The position numbers were made by a program, and so were the translations under genes. A DNA stretch of 64,000 nt from an alpha proteobacterium L41A (GTDB lineage Bacteria; Pseudomonadota; Alphaproteobacteria; Caulobacterales; Caulobacteraceae): NCBI GenBank assembly GCA_000335735.1, contig AMYY01000012.1, positions 27,140 to 91,139 on the forward strand. The letters are read 5' to 3'. Below are positions 26,592 through 35,646 of the stretch, piece after piece (the first letter of the stretch is position 1; each line of letters begins with the position of its first letter). The notes beneath the pieces were generated by a model. It saw only the letters and a program-made list of their open reading frames with translations, had not been told where the DNA came from and searched no databases.

Positions 26592-26785
26592 CGCCCCCGC
26601 TGTCCTGAAGCCTGAGAGATTCCGGCGACCAAATCATGTCGCCTTGCTCCGTCGGCGCGCCCGAATGGGCGACTTTCCAGCGTCCGTATGCTTCGCGGTC
26701 CGTTTGCCTGAGCGTTTCCGGGGCGGTTGCGCCTTCGGCGTCGAACCCTGTTTCCAGCGCCCGATCTCTCCCGCGAGAGCCTGCG
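26592..26785 (-). ncRNA. Tandem glycine riboswitch upstream of gcvT
   Basis: Reading the minus strand, the first aptamer has the GGGAGAG element, the core GCCGAAGGCGCAA and the closing CTCAGGCAAACGGACCGC. A linker leads to a second aptamer with GCTGGAAAG, the core CGACGGAGCAAGG and TCTCAGGCTTCAGGACAGC. These are the signature blocks of paired glycine aptamers, which switch on gcv expression when glycine is high. A TTGACT at 26811-26816 (minus) could be the -35 of its promoter; the -10 is unclear. It fills most of the 346-base gene-free gap 26543-26888. Confidence 0.9.
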
Positions 26786-26888
26786 ACCTAAGGCATCGAC
26801 TCAAGCGCCAAGTCAAGCGGGCCGGGAACAAGGATGCGTGCGGCGGGTTGTCGTTGCGGACCCCAAAACCAGACCCAGGAATGTGAAA

Positions 26889-27926
26889 ATGTCCATTATA
26901 GACAAACTGTTCGGCGACAACGACAAGCCGCGCGACACCCCCGCCAAGGCTGATGGCCCGATGCAGAAGGTGCTGGACGAACTGGCGTCCCTCGGCGGCA
27001 AGCCGATTGAGACCCTGTCGCCCGAGGAGGCTCGCCAGCAACCCACCCCGACTGACGCGGTGAAATCGCTGTTGCGCAAGGACGGCAAGGACCCCAGCGA
27101 CGACATGGGCGTCAAGACCAGCGACATCACCATCCCCGGCGCCGCCGGCCCGATCCAGGCGCGGATTTACAAGCCGCACGACCATTCCGAAGACAAGCTG
27201 CACCCGGTCGTCGTCTATTTCCACGGCGGCGGCTTCGTGATCGCGGATCTGGACGTCTATGACGGCGGCCCGCGCGGCGTGTCCAAGATGGCCGATGTGA
27301 TCGTGGTCTCGGTCCATTACCGCCAGGCTCCGGAACACCATTTCCCCGCCGCTCACGACGACGCCCTGGCCGCTTATCGCTGGGTGCTGGAGAATGCGCA
27401 GACCTTCCGCGGAGACCCGCAAAAGGTGGCGGTCATGGGCGAAAGCGCAGGCGGTAACCTGGCCATCGGCGTGTCGATGATGGCGCGCGACGCCGGCCTG
27501 CCGGCGCCCAAACATCAGGTGCTGGTCTATCCGGTCGCCGGTGTGGATATGGACAATGAGTCCTACGTCGAGAACGCCGACGCCAAGCCGCTGAACAAGC
27601 CGATGATGAAGTGGTTCGTGAAGCACATCTTCGCCAACGAGGCCGATGCTCAGGATCCGCGCATCAATATCGTAGAGAAGGCGAACCTGTCGGGCCTGCC
27701 CTCGACGACGGTGATCTGCGCCGAGATTGATCCGCTGCGCACGGAGGGCGAACTGCTGGCCGAAAAGCTGGAGCAGGCGGGCGTCGATGTGCGTCACAAG
27801 ACCTTCCACGGCTCGACGCACGAGTTCTTCGGCATGGCGGCGGTCGTGCCGGATGCCGCGGCGGCCCAGACCTTCGCCGCCCACGAACTGAAACGGGCTT
27901 TCGGTACGGCGATCCTGCCGATCTGA
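26889..27926 (+). CDS. HSL-family alpha/beta hydrolase (esterase/lipase)
   Basis: The 345-residue hormone-sensitive-lipase-type esterase has oxyanion motif YFHGGGFVIADL (about 119-130), HYRQAPEHHFPAAHDD, the nucleophile in VMGESAGGN, the acid in CAEIDPLRTEGE and the base in STHEFFG. The first 75 residues are a hydrophilic lead (MSIIDKLFGDNDK...) longer than usual. The ATG at 26889 has AGGA eight bases upstream and is preferred over upstream in-frame starts inside the riboswitch. No signal peptide, so it is cytoplasmic. The natural ester is unknown. Confidence 0.85.
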   Translation: MSIIDKLFGDNDKPRDTPAKADGPMQKVLDELASLGGKPIETLSPEEARQQPTPTDAVKSLLRKDGKDPSDDMGVKTSDITIPGAAGPIQARIYKPHDHSEDKLHPVVVYFHGGGFVIADLDVYDGGPRGVSKMADVIVVSVHYRQAPEHHFPAAHDDALAAYRWVLENAQTFRGDPQKVAVMGESAGGNLAIGVSMMARDAGLPAPKHQVLVYPVAGVDMDNESYVENADAKPLNKPMMKWFVKHIFANEADAQDPRINIVEKANLSGLPSTTVICAEIDPLRTEGELLAEKLEQAGVDVRHKTFHGSTHEFFGMAAVVPDAAAAQTFAAHELKRAFGTAILPI

Positions 27927-27952
27927 TCGACAACACTGATGGATAAGGAAGC

Positions 27953-27977
27953 GCCCCGGTTTCGCCGGGGCGTTTTC
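27953..27977 (+). terminator. Intrinsic terminator after the HSL esterase
   Basis: CGCCCCGG and CCGGGGCG pair around TTTCG, followed by TTTTCGTT. It lies 26 bases after the stop and before fbp, so the two genes are likely separate units. Confidence 0.88.
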
Positions 27978-28057
27978 GTTGGCGCCTCGCCCTGCCGCCT
28001 TGCCCTGGGGCCTGTCCCCCGCCAAAACGGCGCAACGCCCCAAACCGGACTGCTCGC

Positions 28058-29023
28058 ATGACCCCCACACGCCTCGACGCCCATATCGCCGCCCTGGATG
28101 CGCCCGAGGGGCTGAAGACGGTTCTGACCGTGGTCGCCGCCACCTGCGCGGACATCAGCAAGGTCGTTGCGGGCGGCGCCCTGGCCGGGGCGCTGGGTTC
28201 ATCGGGTCACATCAATGTGCAGGACGAGGAGCAGAAGAAGCTCGACGTCATGACCAATGACATGCTGACCGAGGCCCTGCTGGCCAGCCCGGCCGTCGCC
28301 GGCGTCGCGTCGGAAGAGATGGACGAGGTCCAGCCCGCCTCCAATCCGGCCGGCGAATATCTGGTGCTGTTCGACCCGCTGGACGGCTCGTCCAACATCG
28401 ACATCAACGCCCCCGTCGGCACGATCGTCTCGGTGCTGAAGTCCGCGACCGCGACGCCGACCGAGGCCGATTTCATGCAGCCCGGCCGCAATCAGGTCGC
28501 CGCCCTCTATGCCGTCTATGGGCCGCAGACCATGCTGGTGCTGACGACGGGCGCGGGTGTGAAGGGGTTCACCCTGTCGAACGACGGCGACTGGATTCTG
28601 ACCCACGACGAGATCGCCATTTCGCCGGACACCAAGGAGTTCGCCATCAACATGTCGAACCTGCGCCACTGGGCCGAGCCGGTGCAGACCTATGTCGGCG
28701 ACCTGCTGAAGGGCGACGAGGGGCCGCGGGCCAAGAACTTTAACATGCGCTGGGTCGCGGCCATGGTCGCGGATGTTCACCGCATCCTGATGCGCGGCGG
28801 GGTCTTCCTCTATCCCTGGGATCGGCGCGAGCCGAACAAGCCGGGCAAGCTGCGGCTGATGTATGAGGGCAATCCGATGGCGTTCCTGGTCGAACAGGCC
28901 GGCGGCAAGGCGACGACGGATGGTCGTCAGGCCATTCTGGACGTGCAGCCCGAGCATCTGCACCAGCGCATCCCCGTCGCGCTCGGGTCTGCCAACGAGA
29001 TCGACGCCTACGCAGGCGTCTGA
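28058..29023 (+). CDS. fbp: Fructose-1,6-bisphosphatase class I
   Basis: The 321-residue gluconeogenic enzyme hydrolyses fructose-1,6-bisphosphate. The metal-binding signature [20 protein letters not shown] is at about 107-127, and an upstream glutamate pair (SEEMDE) supplies further ligands. RYVGDLL-like and [21 protein letters not shown] blocks bind substrate. The stop shares one base with the pncA start (TGATG), so the two are co-translated. Confidence 0.95.
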   Translation: MTPTRLDAHIAALDAPEGLKTVLTVVAATCADISKVVAGGALAGALGSSGHINVQDEEQKKLDVMTNDMLTEALLASPAVAGVASEEMDEVQPASNPAGEYLVLFDPLDGSSNIDINAPVGTIVSVLKSATATPTEADFMQPGRNQVAALYAVYGPQTMLVLTTGAGVKGFTLSNDGDWILTHDEIAISPDTKEFAINMSNLRHWAEPVQTYVGDLLKGDEGPRAKNFNMRWVAAMVADVHRILMRGGVFLYPWDRREPNKPGKLRLMYEGNPMAFLVEQAGGKATTDGRQAILDVQPEHLHQRIPVALGSANEIDAYAGV

Positions 29024-29643
29024 TGAGCGACGCCCTTCTGGTCATCGATCCGCAGAACGACTTCTGCGAAGGCGGCTGTCTGGCGGTGGCGGGCGGCGCG
29101 GGGATCATGCCGCTGATCAACCGGCTGGCGGCTCGGTTCGACCGGGTGATCGTGACGCAGGACTGGCATACGCCCGATCAGATTTCTTTCGCCTCCAACC
29201 ACCCCGGCGCGGCGCCCTTCACCGAGATCGAGGTCGCCTACGGTCGCCAGATGCTTTGGCCGGATCATTGTCTTCAGGGCACGCCCGGCGCCGACTTTCA
29301 TCCCGATGCAGCGCCGACGGTCGACAAGGCCGTGGCCGTGATCCGCAAGGGCTATAATCCGGCGGTCGACAGCTATTCCGGCTTTTTCGAGAACGATCAA
29401 CGCACCCCGACGGGACTGGCCGGCCTGCTGCGCGAACTGGGCGTGACACGCGTTTTCCTGTGCGGTCTGGCCTTCGACTACTGCGTCCGCTTCACCGCCG
29501 AGGACGCGGTTCGCGAAGGGTTCGAAGCCGTGGTGATCGCCGACGCCAGCCGGGCCATCGCGCCGCAAACCGAGGCGGCGGCCCAAGACAGTTTCAGGGC
29601 CTCGGGCGTGGCTGAGATCGCGGCGGCGTCCCTACTGAGTTAG
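29023..29643 (+). CDS. pncA: Nicotinamidase
   Basis: The 206-residue cysteine hydrolase converts nicotinamide to nicotinate for NAD salvage. The catalytic aspartate D9 is in VIDPQNDFCEGG. The metal site is in TQDWHTPDQISFASNHPG, and the nucleophile cysteine is in LCGLAFDYCVRFTA. WPDHCLQGTPGADFHPD is a strong PncA marker. It is convergent with the polymerase gene, with seven bases between stops. Confidence 0.93.
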   Translation: MSDALLVIDPQNDFCEGGCLAVAGGAGIMPLINRLAARFDRVIVTQDWHTPDQISFASNHPGAAPFTEIEVAYGRQMLWPDHCLQGTPGADFHPDAAPTVDKAVAVIRKGYNPAVDSYSGFFENDQRTPTGLAGLLRELGVTRVFLCGLAFDYCVRFTAEDAVREGFEAVVIADASRAIAPQTEAAAQDSFRASGVAEIAAASLLS

Positions 29644-29650
29644 GTGGGCC

Positions 29651-30961
29651 TCACTCCCAGAAATCCTCGGCCTCGGGGATGCGGGTGAAGGCGATCTTGG
29701 CGCCGATATAGTCGGGCAAGCCGGCCTTGGGGCCGATGCTGACGGTGTCCTTGCCGTAGCGGCGGTTTAGCGCATCCAGCGCCTGGGACAGGCGAAGGGA
29801 CGGGGCGTCGCCGTCCTGATCCGGACCGGCGGCGAACAGGTCCGTCTCGAAAGCGTCGCGGGATTTCAGGCCGTGCACCCCGACCCCGACATAGCTCAGG
29901 CGTCCCGCCTCCAACTCCGGCTCGACCTTGCGCCACAGACTGTCGAGCGCCGCCAGCAGGGCGAAGGTGTCCTGCGTCGGCGCGATGGGACAACTCATCG
30001 CCGCCGTTTCCCAGCCGCGTCGACCGCTTCGGGGCGTCGCCTTCGGTCCCATGTCCAGATGCAGGGTCAGGCTGGCGCCGGTCAGGCCCATGCGCCGCAG
30101 GCGGGCTCCGCACTTGACCACCAGCCGCCGCGCCACGGCTCGCGCCTTGTCCGGGGTCCGCATGGCCTGGGCCAGGACGTGGCTGTGGCTGATCGAGGCC
30201 GGCGGTTTTTCCGGCGTCGGCTCGCTGTCCAGACCGTGCAGGCCGCGCCAGATGCGTTCGCCCTCGATGCTGTTCCAGACCGCCCGGGCCTGTTTCGCGC
30301 TCATGTTCCAAAGCCCGGCCGTGTCGGTGACCCCCGCCGCCTGCAACCGGATCTGCATGCGCGAGCCGATGCCCGGATATTTCGACAGCGGCAGGTCCAG
30401 CAAGGGCCCGGGCAGCTCGTTGGCGCGCAGCACCGTCAGCCCGGCGGGCTTCTGCATGCCGCACGCGGTCTTGGCCAGGAACCGCGACGGTGCCAGCCCG
30501 ACGGACGACCGCAGACAGTCGCCGACGTTTTGCAGGATGCCCGCCTGAATCCGCCGGGCCAGGGCGACGGCGTTCGCCTCCAGCCGTTCTGGACCGAGCA
30601 GTTCGCACGAACATTCGTCGATCGAGCCGACCTTCCACACCGGCACATGGCGGTCGATCTCGGCCATGATCTGCTGATGGATTTTGACGTAGAGATCCGG
30701 GCGCGCCTCGGCGACGATCAGGTCAGGGCACAGTTTGCGCGCCTCGGACACTCGCATCCCGGTATGCACGCCCCAGGCCTTGCTTTCATAGCTGGCGGCG
30801 ATGGCGCCGGTGTATTCGCTCTCAGCCGGCCGCACGATGACCGGCTTGCCCCGCCAGTCCGGGTTCATCTGCTGTTCGACGCTGGCGAAGAAGGCGTTCA
30901 GATCGACAAACAGCCAGCGGAGGTTCGCGCTGTATTCCACCGGTGATCCCCTCCGCTCCAT
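29651..30961 (-). CDS. Y-family (DinB/UmuC-type) translesion DNA polymerase
   Basis: The 436-residue protein has the Y-family catalytic set: the metal aspartate in LFVDLNAFFASVEQQ, YESKAWGVHTGM in the fingers, and SIDECSCEL with the Asp-Glu pair. Helix-hairpin-helix sequence LSKYPGIGSRMQIRLQAAG follows near 190-210. The catalytic residues are intact, unlike in ImuB. I see no obvious C-terminal clamp-binding motif; the protein ends RIPEAEDFWE. It differs from typical DinB around SIDE, where an aliphatic/aromatic run is replaced by CSCE. No LexA box could be confirmed. Confidence 0.85.
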   Translation of the reverse strand: MERRGSPVEYSANLRWLFVDLNAFFASVEQQMNPDWRGKPVIVRPAESEYTGAIAASYESKAWGVHTGMRVSEARKLCPDLIVAEARPDLYVKIHQQIMAEIDRHVPVWKVGSIDECSCELLGPERLEANAVALARRIQAGILQNVGDCLRSSVGLAPSRFLAKTACGMQKPAGLTVLRANELPGPLLDLPLSKYPGIGSRMQIRLQAAGVTDTAGLWNMSAKQARAVWNSIEGERIWRGLHGLDSEPTPEKPPASISHSHVLAQAMRTPDKARAVARRLVVKCGARLRRMGLTGASLTLHLDMGPKATPRSGRRGWETAAMSCPIAPTQDTFALLAALDSLWRKVEPELEAGRLSYVGVGVHGLKSRDAFETDLFAAGPDQDGDAPSLRLSQALDALNRRYGKDTVSIGPKAGLPDYIGAKIAFTRIPEAEDFWE

Positions 30962-31005
30962 CAGCAGAACATATCAGGAACATGAGGCGATCTAAAGGGC
31001 GTCAG

Positions 31006-31326
31006 TCACCAGATAATCAGGCTTAGGAAGAAGGCAGCGAAGGAGGCCGCGGCGAGGACGAAAGCCACACGCGAAACTTTGACGCAGCGCGTTATGAAGC
31101 GGCTTTTATAGTGACGGTGTGCGTCGGAAAAGATCGTCCTGAACGACGGCCCTATGCCGAAGTAGAAGACATTCTTCGAGAAGTCGTAGAAGTCCGGGGT
31201 CTTCCGAGGAACGAGCCCGTTTCGCCTTCTGTGGTCGGCCGCGAAATGCGCGCCCATGCTGCTGACCATGCCTGTCGCCATACTCAACCAGCCAACGATG
31301 GCTAGAGCGACTTGAGCGGTATTCAT
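31006..31326 (-). CDS. Small two-helix membrane protein coupled to adenine deaminase
   Basis: The 106-residue protein has hydrophobic segments at 5-25 (QVALAIVGWLSMATGMVSSMG) and 86-105 (VAFVLAAASFAAFFLSLII), with a basic, aromatic loop between (DFYDFSKNVFYFGIGPSF). Its ATG overlaps the stop of the adenine deaminase (ATGA), which is the main support that it is real. Base composition is visibly lower in GC than its neighbours. I recognise no family. Confidence 0.65.
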   Translation of the reverse strand: MNTAQVALAIVGWLSMATGMVSSMGAHFAADHRRRNGLVPRKTPDFYDFSKNVFYFGIGPSFRTIFSDAHRHYKSRFITRCVKVSRVAFVLAAASFAAFFLSLIIW

Positions 31327-32336
31327 CGCTTCGCGTAGGCCTCGACCTCAGCCACGAACGCCGCCTTCTCCGCCTCGCCCAGGAACGACCCCTCGAAACT
31401 GTTCTTCGCCAGTTGCGTCACCTGATCGCGTGTCAGGCCGACGGCCTCGGCCAGCCGGCTGTAGTTGTCGTTCACATAGCCGCCGAAATAGGACGGGTCG
31501 TCCGAGTTCAGGGTGACGTGCAGGCCCCGGCGCAGCATCTCGGGGACGGGATGCTCCTTCAGGTCTTCGACCACGCACAGTTTCAGGTTCGACAGAGGGC
31601 AGACGGTCAGGGTCATCTGCTCGGCGACCAGCCGCTGGACCAGCGCCTCGTCCTCCATGGAGCGATTGCCGTGGTCCATCCGGTCGATATTCAGCAGGTC
31701 CAGCGCCTCGTGCACATAGGCGGGCGGCCCTTCTTCGCCGGCGTGGGCGCACAGCTTCAGGCCCAGATCGCGGGCGGCGGCGAAGACGCGCTGGAACTTG
31801 GACGGCGGATGGCCGACCTCCGACGAATCCAGCCCCACGCCGATGAAGTGGTGCAGATAGGGTTTGGCCGCCTCCAGCGTGGCGAAGGCCTCGTCCTCGG
31901 TCAGGTGGCGCAGGAAGCTGAGGATCAGACCGCTGGAGACGCTGAGCTCCGCCTTGGCCCGGTCCATGCCCGCGATCAGCCCCTCGACTACCACGCCGAA
32001 CGGCACGCCCCGGTCGGTATGGGTCTGAGGATCGAAGAAGATTTCGGCGTGGCGCACATTGTCCGCCGCCGCGCGCTGGAAATAGGCGAAGGCCAGATCC
32101 TCGAAATCCTGCCGCGTCAGCAGGACGGCGGCCCCCGCATAGTAGATGTCCAGGAAGTCCTGCAGGTTCGAGAAATTATAGGCCGCCCGCACCGCCTCGA
32201 CGCTGTCGTAGGGAATGGACACGCCGTTGCGCTGCGCCAGCTCGAACATCAGTTCGGGCTCCAGCGAGCCCTCGATGTGCAGGTGCAACTCGGCCTTGGG
32301 CAGGCCGGCGATATAGGCGTCGAGGTCAGTCGGCAT
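31323..32336 (-). CDS. Adenine deaminase (adenosine deaminase family, type 2)
   Basis: The 337-residue zinc hydrolase has ligands in AELHLHIEGSLEPELMF (HxH), HAGEEGPP and NSDDPSYFGG. The block GLDSSEVGHPPSKFQRVF and CPLSNLKLCVVEDL match the adenine deaminase subgroup (Pseudomonas PA0148-like, as I remember it) better than true adenosine deaminase. The likely reaction is adenine to hypoxanthine for purine salvage. Its first 11 bases overlap the end of vapC upstream, and its stop overlaps the small membrane protein, so it sits in a four-gene overlapping run. Confidence 0.85.
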   Translation of the reverse strand: MPTDLDAYIAGLPKAELHLHIEGSLEPELMFELAQRNGVSIPYDSVEAVRAAYNFSNLQDFLDIYYAGAAVLLTRQDFEDLAFAYFQRAAADNVRHAEIFFDPQTHTDRGVPFGVVVEGLIAGMDRAKAELSVSSGLILSFLRHLTEDEAFATLEAAKPYLHHFIGVGLDSSEVGHPPSKFQRVFAAARDLGLKLCAHAGEEGPPAYVHEALDLLNIDRMDHGNRSMEDEALVQRLVAEQMTLTVCPLSNLKLCVVEDLKEHPVPEMLRRGLHVTLNSDDPSYFGGYVNDNYSRLAEAVGLTRDQVTQLAKNSFEGSFLGEAEKAAFVAEVEAYAKR

Positions 32337-32754
32337 TGAGGACAGTCTTCCAGTTCGAAAGGCTAAGTATTTGGACTGACGCGAGATCGGTCGCCTTTAT
32401 ATTCAGCTTGGTGTCGGCGGTGATGAGGGGAAGGCCGAGGCGTTCCGCCAGGGCCAGATAGAAGCAATCATAGACCGCATGGTCCAACGCGCGGCCGATC
32501 TCGAACGCGCGCTCGGCCAAGCCATGTGCGGGTGACAGGTTGATGCGGGCGCGTTCGATGGCGCGAATGGCCATGGCTGCGTCGTCGGCGGCGTATTCAT
32601 CCTTGCGCACCTTCTTCCAGAACACATTGGCGCATTCCACAAGAAGCAAATCCGGCGCGGCCAGAGGCAGGAAACGCAGGTCGAGCGACGCCTGGGCATC
32701 CTCTTCCTTTACGAACCATTTGATGACGACGCTAGAGTCGATGACAGCCTTCAC
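32326..32754 (-). CDS. vapC: PIN-domain toxin, VapC type
   Basis: The 142-residue predicted Mg2+-dependent RNase keeps the acidic PIN residues: D6 in VIDSSVVIKWF, the glutamate in LLLVECANVFWK, and aspartates in AVYDCFYLAL and LITADTKL. It begins with GTG overlapping the antitoxin stop by four bases (GTGA), the normal antitoxin-first layout. Unusually, its end runs into the adenine deaminase gene. RNA target unknown. Confidence 0.85.
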   Translation of the reverse strand: MKAVIDSSVVIKWFVKEEDAQASLDLRFLPLAAPDLLLVECANVFWKKVRKDEYAADDAAMAIRAIERARINLSPAHGLAERAFEIGRALDHAVYDCFYLALAERLGLPLITADTKLNIKATDLASVQILSLSNWKTVLNAD

Positions 32755-32987
32755 CGCTCGTCTCGCCCTTCCCGAACCAGAACTTCGGAGGGCGTATGAT
32801 GCTTACCGGCCGAGCGGGCGCGAAGGTCGTCTGAAACCCGGATCCAGTCGAAGCCGTCGGCTTCCTCGGCCGCAGCGGCGGTCAGGATGGCGCGATACTC
32901 GGCCTCGGCCGAACGACCGTTGCGGACCGCCCGCTGCTTCAGCGCCTGCACCGTGGCTTCGTCCAGATGACGGACATGGATGTTCAT
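32751..32987 (-). CDS. FitA-like ribbon-helix-helix antitoxin
   Basis: The protein is 78 residues when started at the ATG at 32987, which has GGAGG five bases upstream. A TTG at 32999 is open but lacks a site. MNIHVRHLDEATVQALKQRA and RNGRSAEAEYRAIL form the RHH DNA-binding fold typical of FitA/VapB, where the NGRSAEAE turn is highly conserved. The C-terminal half (WIRVSDDLRARSAGKHH) would wrap the PIN toxin. A perfect operator-like palindrome stands directly upstream at 33003-33021. Confidence 0.85.
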   Translation of the reverse strand: MNIHVRHLDEATVQALKQRAVRNGRSAEAEYRAILTAAAAEEADGFDWIRVSDDLRARSAGKHHTPSEVLVREGRDER

Positions 32988-33002
32988 GACGGCCTCCAAC
33001 AG

Positions 33003-33021
33003 ATGATAGCAATGCTATCAT
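33003..33021 (-). promoter_or_regulatory. FitA-type operator palindrome
   Basis: ATGATAGCAATGCTATCAT is a perfect 9-1-9 inverted repeat 15 bases upstream of the antitoxin ATG. The half-site TGCTATCA is the sequence I recall for FitA recognition in the Neisseria FitAB system. A -10-like TATGAT or TATCAT lies within it on the minus strand, so binding would block the promoter and give autorepression. Confidence 0.72.
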
Positions 33022-33037
33022 ACCGCAAGCGGTGTCG

Positions 33038-34840
33038 CTACATCCGCTCCGGTGTGTCGATGCCCAGCAGGTTCAACGCGATTTCAAGCTGACGCAGAGC
33101 CGCGGCGGACAGTGCCAGACGTGAGCGTTTGGTCGCTTCGTCCGGCGCGATCAGCACGGGGCAGGCGGCGTAGAACTTCGAGAAGGACTGGGCCACGCGA
33201 TAGGCGTGTTCGGCGACCAGATGCGGCATGCGCTTGTCGTAGGCGTCCGACACGGCGGTCGAGAAGGCGTCCAGCGTCAGGGCCAGGTCGCGCTCCGCCG
33301 GTTCGGCGATGATGATGGCGCCGGGCGTCAGTCCCTGTTCGGCGCCCTTGCGCAGCAGGGATTTGATGCGGACCGATTGGTAGAGCAGATAGGGGCCTGT
33401 CTTGCCCTCGAAGCTCATGAAGCGGTCGAGGTCGAAGACGTAGCTGGTCGTGCGCGCGTTCGACAGGTCGGCGAACTTCAGGGCCGCGATGGCCACCTTG
33501 TGCGCGATGGCCTTGAACTCGTCCGGCGACAGGTCGTCGCCCAGCTTGGCGTCCTTCAGGCGCTCGCGCGCCTTGTCCGTCGCCTGGTCGATCAGGTCGC
33601 GCAGCTTCAGCACGCCGCCCGCGCGGGTCTTGAAGGGCTTGCCGTCCTGACCGTTCATCGTGCCGAAGCCCAGATGCTCCAGCGCGCCCTCAACGGCGTA
33701 ACCGGCCAGATAGGCGGCGCGGAACACCTGTTCGAAATGCTCGGCCTGGCGTTCATCGACGACGTAGAGGGCCAGGTCGGGCGACAGAGCCTTCTTGCGG
33801 TCCAGGATCGTGGCCAGGTCGGTCGTGCCGTACATGGCCGAACCCTCCGAGCTGATGACCAGCAGGGGCGGGGGAGACGGGGCCTCGATCACCGAGCCGT
33901 CGGCCAGCTTTTTCTTGCGCGTCTCGCCGGGCTTGGCGACGTGAACCACCTGGGCGCCGTCATCCTCGACCAGCAGGCCGGCGACGTTCAGGTGCGCCAG
34001 CATTTCAGGCATCAGGGGGTCGGCGTCGCTTTCGCCGTTCCACAGGTCGAAATCGACCGACAGATCGCCGTATTCGCGCTTCAGCGCCTCACGGCTGACC
34101 GCCACGAAATGCTTCCAAAGCGCGCGATAGCCGGGCCGTCCGGCCTGCAACTCGGCCGTCGCCTTGCGGGCGCGGTCGCGGAAGGCCGGATCCTCCTTGG
34201 CCTTGCCGGCGGCCTGCGGATAAAGGCGGTCCAGATCGGCCAGGGTCACTGGGCTTTCGGTCGGGAAGGGGCCGTCGCCTTCGGCCATAAAGGCCTCGGC
34301 CAGACCTTCATCGCCGCAGGCGACGATCAGCAGGCCCATCTGGAAGCCCCAGTCGCCGAAGTGGGCGTCGCCGGTGACGTGGTCGCCGCGGAAGCGGAAC
34401 AACCGCTTCAGGCTCTCGCCGATGATGGCGCTGCGAAGGTGGCCGACGTGCATCGGCTTGGCGACGTTGGGACCGCCGTAGTCGATGACCACCCGGCGCG
34501 GCTCGGCCACGGTCGCGGCGCCCGCGTGGGCGGCGTCGTTCGCCACCTCAGTCGCCCGTTCGGCCAGCAGGGCGTCGGAGAGTTTCAGATTGATGAAGCC
34601 GGGCCCCGCGACCTCGACCGAGGCGAAGCGGGCATCGGCGCTCAGGCGCTCGGCGATCTTGCCGGCCAGTTCGCGCGGATTGGCCTTCAGCGCCTTGGCG
34701 GCGGCGAGGGCTCCATTGGATTGGAAATCGGCCAGGTCGGGGCGGTCCGACGGGGTGACGCGGGCCAGGGCCGGGTCCACGCCTTCGGCGGCGAAGGCGG
34801 CGGCGACCGCTTCGCTGAGGACGGTCTTCAGATCAGACAT
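33038..34840 (-). CDS. argS: Arginyl-tRNA synthetase
   Basis: The 600-residue class I synthetase charges tRNA-Arg. The N-terminal domain is followed by the HIGH-type motif in [20 protein letters not shown] (about 123-142). The catalytic core continues with [18 protein letters not shown]. The C-terminal anticodon-binding domain ends [11 protein letters not shown]. Its ATG shares one base with the stop of the upstream secreted protein (TAATG), so they are coupled. In related genomes, as I recall, argS lies beside dgt; here they are 23 kb apart. Confidence 0.95.
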   Translation of the reverse strand: MSDLKTVLSEAVAAAFAAEGVDPALARVTPSDRPDLADFQSNGALAAAKALKANPRELAGKIAERLSADARFASVEVAGPGFINLKLSDALLAERATEVANDAAHAGAATVAEPRRVVIDYGGPNVAKPMHVGHLRSAIIGESLKRLFRFRGDHVTGDAHFGDWGFQMGLLIVACGDEGLAEAFMAEGDGPFPTESPVTLADLDRLYPQAAGKAKEDPAFRDRARKATAELQAGRPGYRALWKHFVAVSREALKREYGDLSVDFDLWNGESDADPLMPEMLAHLNVAGLLVEDDGAQVVHVAKPGETRKKKLADGSVIEAPSPPPLLVISSEGSAMYGTTDLATILDRKKALSPDLALYVVDERQAEHFEQVFRAAYLAGYAVEGALEHLGFGTMNGQDGKPFKTRAGGVLKLRDLIDQATDKARERLKDAKLGDDLSPDEFKAIAHKVAIAALKFADLSNARTTSYVFDLDRFMSFEGKTGPYLLYQSVRIKSLLRKGAEQGLTPGAIIIAEPAERDLALTLDAFSTAVSDAYDKRMPHLVAEHAYRVAQSFSKFYAACPVLIAPDEATKRSRLALSAAALRQLEIALNLLGIDTPERM

Positions 34841-35526
34841 TATTGGCTCGGTGCGGAGGCAGGCGAGGGCGCGGCGGGCGTCGTGCCGGCGTTGACGCGG
34901 AAGCGGCTGCCCGAGCGGTTGAACTCGGCCATTTCCGGCGTCACGTCGAAACCGACCAGGATTTCGAAGTTGCTGCCGCTGGTGTCGATGCCGGCGCGCG
35001 GAATGACGATGGTGCGCTTTTCAGTGACCGAGGCGGTGCGCTGGCCCTCGAAGTTCACCGGCAGGTCGAAATATTCCTTGGACAGGATGGCGTTGTTCCG
35101 CTCGGTCACCGCGATCCAGTAGCGGTAGGTGCGCTGCTCGCCGCTCGCCTGCGGGCCACGGCCCAGGTTGAACAGCACGTCCATATCGACGCGAATCGGA
35201 TCGGCCTCGCGATATTCGCAATCCGAAGAGATGCCTTCGATCTCGCCGGTGTAGCCGACGTTGGCCACGGCGGCGCGGCCGCCTTCCAGCTCGACATAGC
35301 GGGCGGCGTCGTAGAGGATCTTCACATAGGGGCAGGGACCGGCGTTGGCGCGGCGACGCAGGGGCGCGATGCGCGGCGCGCGCGACGGCGCGGCGTCTTC
35401 GCCCGAGGCCTGCTGCTGTTGCCCGCCGCGCTCACGTTGACGCTGGGAGGTCTGGGCCTCGGCGGCGACGGGCAGGACGGAGGCCGCGATGGAGAGGGCG
35501 GCCAGGGCGGTGAACACGCGACGCAT
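34840..35526 (-). CDS. Secreted protein of unknown function upstream of argS
   Basis: The 228-residue protein starts at the ATG at 35526 ([20 protein letters not shown], a signal peptide ending near AEAQ). An earlier open start only adds a basic stretch. After a Gln/Arg-rich low-complexity region ([12 protein letters not shown]), a conserved-looking domain has [17 protein letters not shown] and two cysteines ([16 protein letters not shown]) that could pair in the periplasm. The tail is Pro/Ala-rich. I recognise it only as a Caulobacterales-type conserved hypothetical. Confidence 0.75.
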   Translation of the reverse strand: MRRVFTALAALSIAASVLPVAAEAQTSQRQRERGGQQQQASGEDAAPSRAPRIAPLRRRANAGPCPYVKILYDAARYVELEGGRAAVANVGYTGEIEGISSDCEYREADPIRVDMDVLFNLGRGPQASGEQRTYRYWIAVTERNNAILSKEYFDLPVNFEGQRTASVTEKRTIVIPRAGIDTSGSNFEILVGFDVTPEMAEFNRSGSRFRVNAGTTPAAPSPASAPSQ

Positions 35527-35646
35527 CAGCTTATTTTTCCGACAGCGAGAAAGGGCGCACGACGATCGGCGGCCGATCATCAACGCTCGCCGCTGATAGC
35601 GGCTAAAGCGAGGCGCGGCAAACGCTTGCTGCCCTCAGCGCTCCCC

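Noticed and set aside
31006..33021. Candidate mobile island or phage-defence cluster
   Set aside because: There is no integrase, attachment repeat, nuclease-effector set or phage gene; only a TA pair, a metabolic gene and a membrane protein.
33206..35122. Long frame opposite argS
   Set aside because: ArgS motifs identify the real strand; the antisense frame has no homologous blocks.
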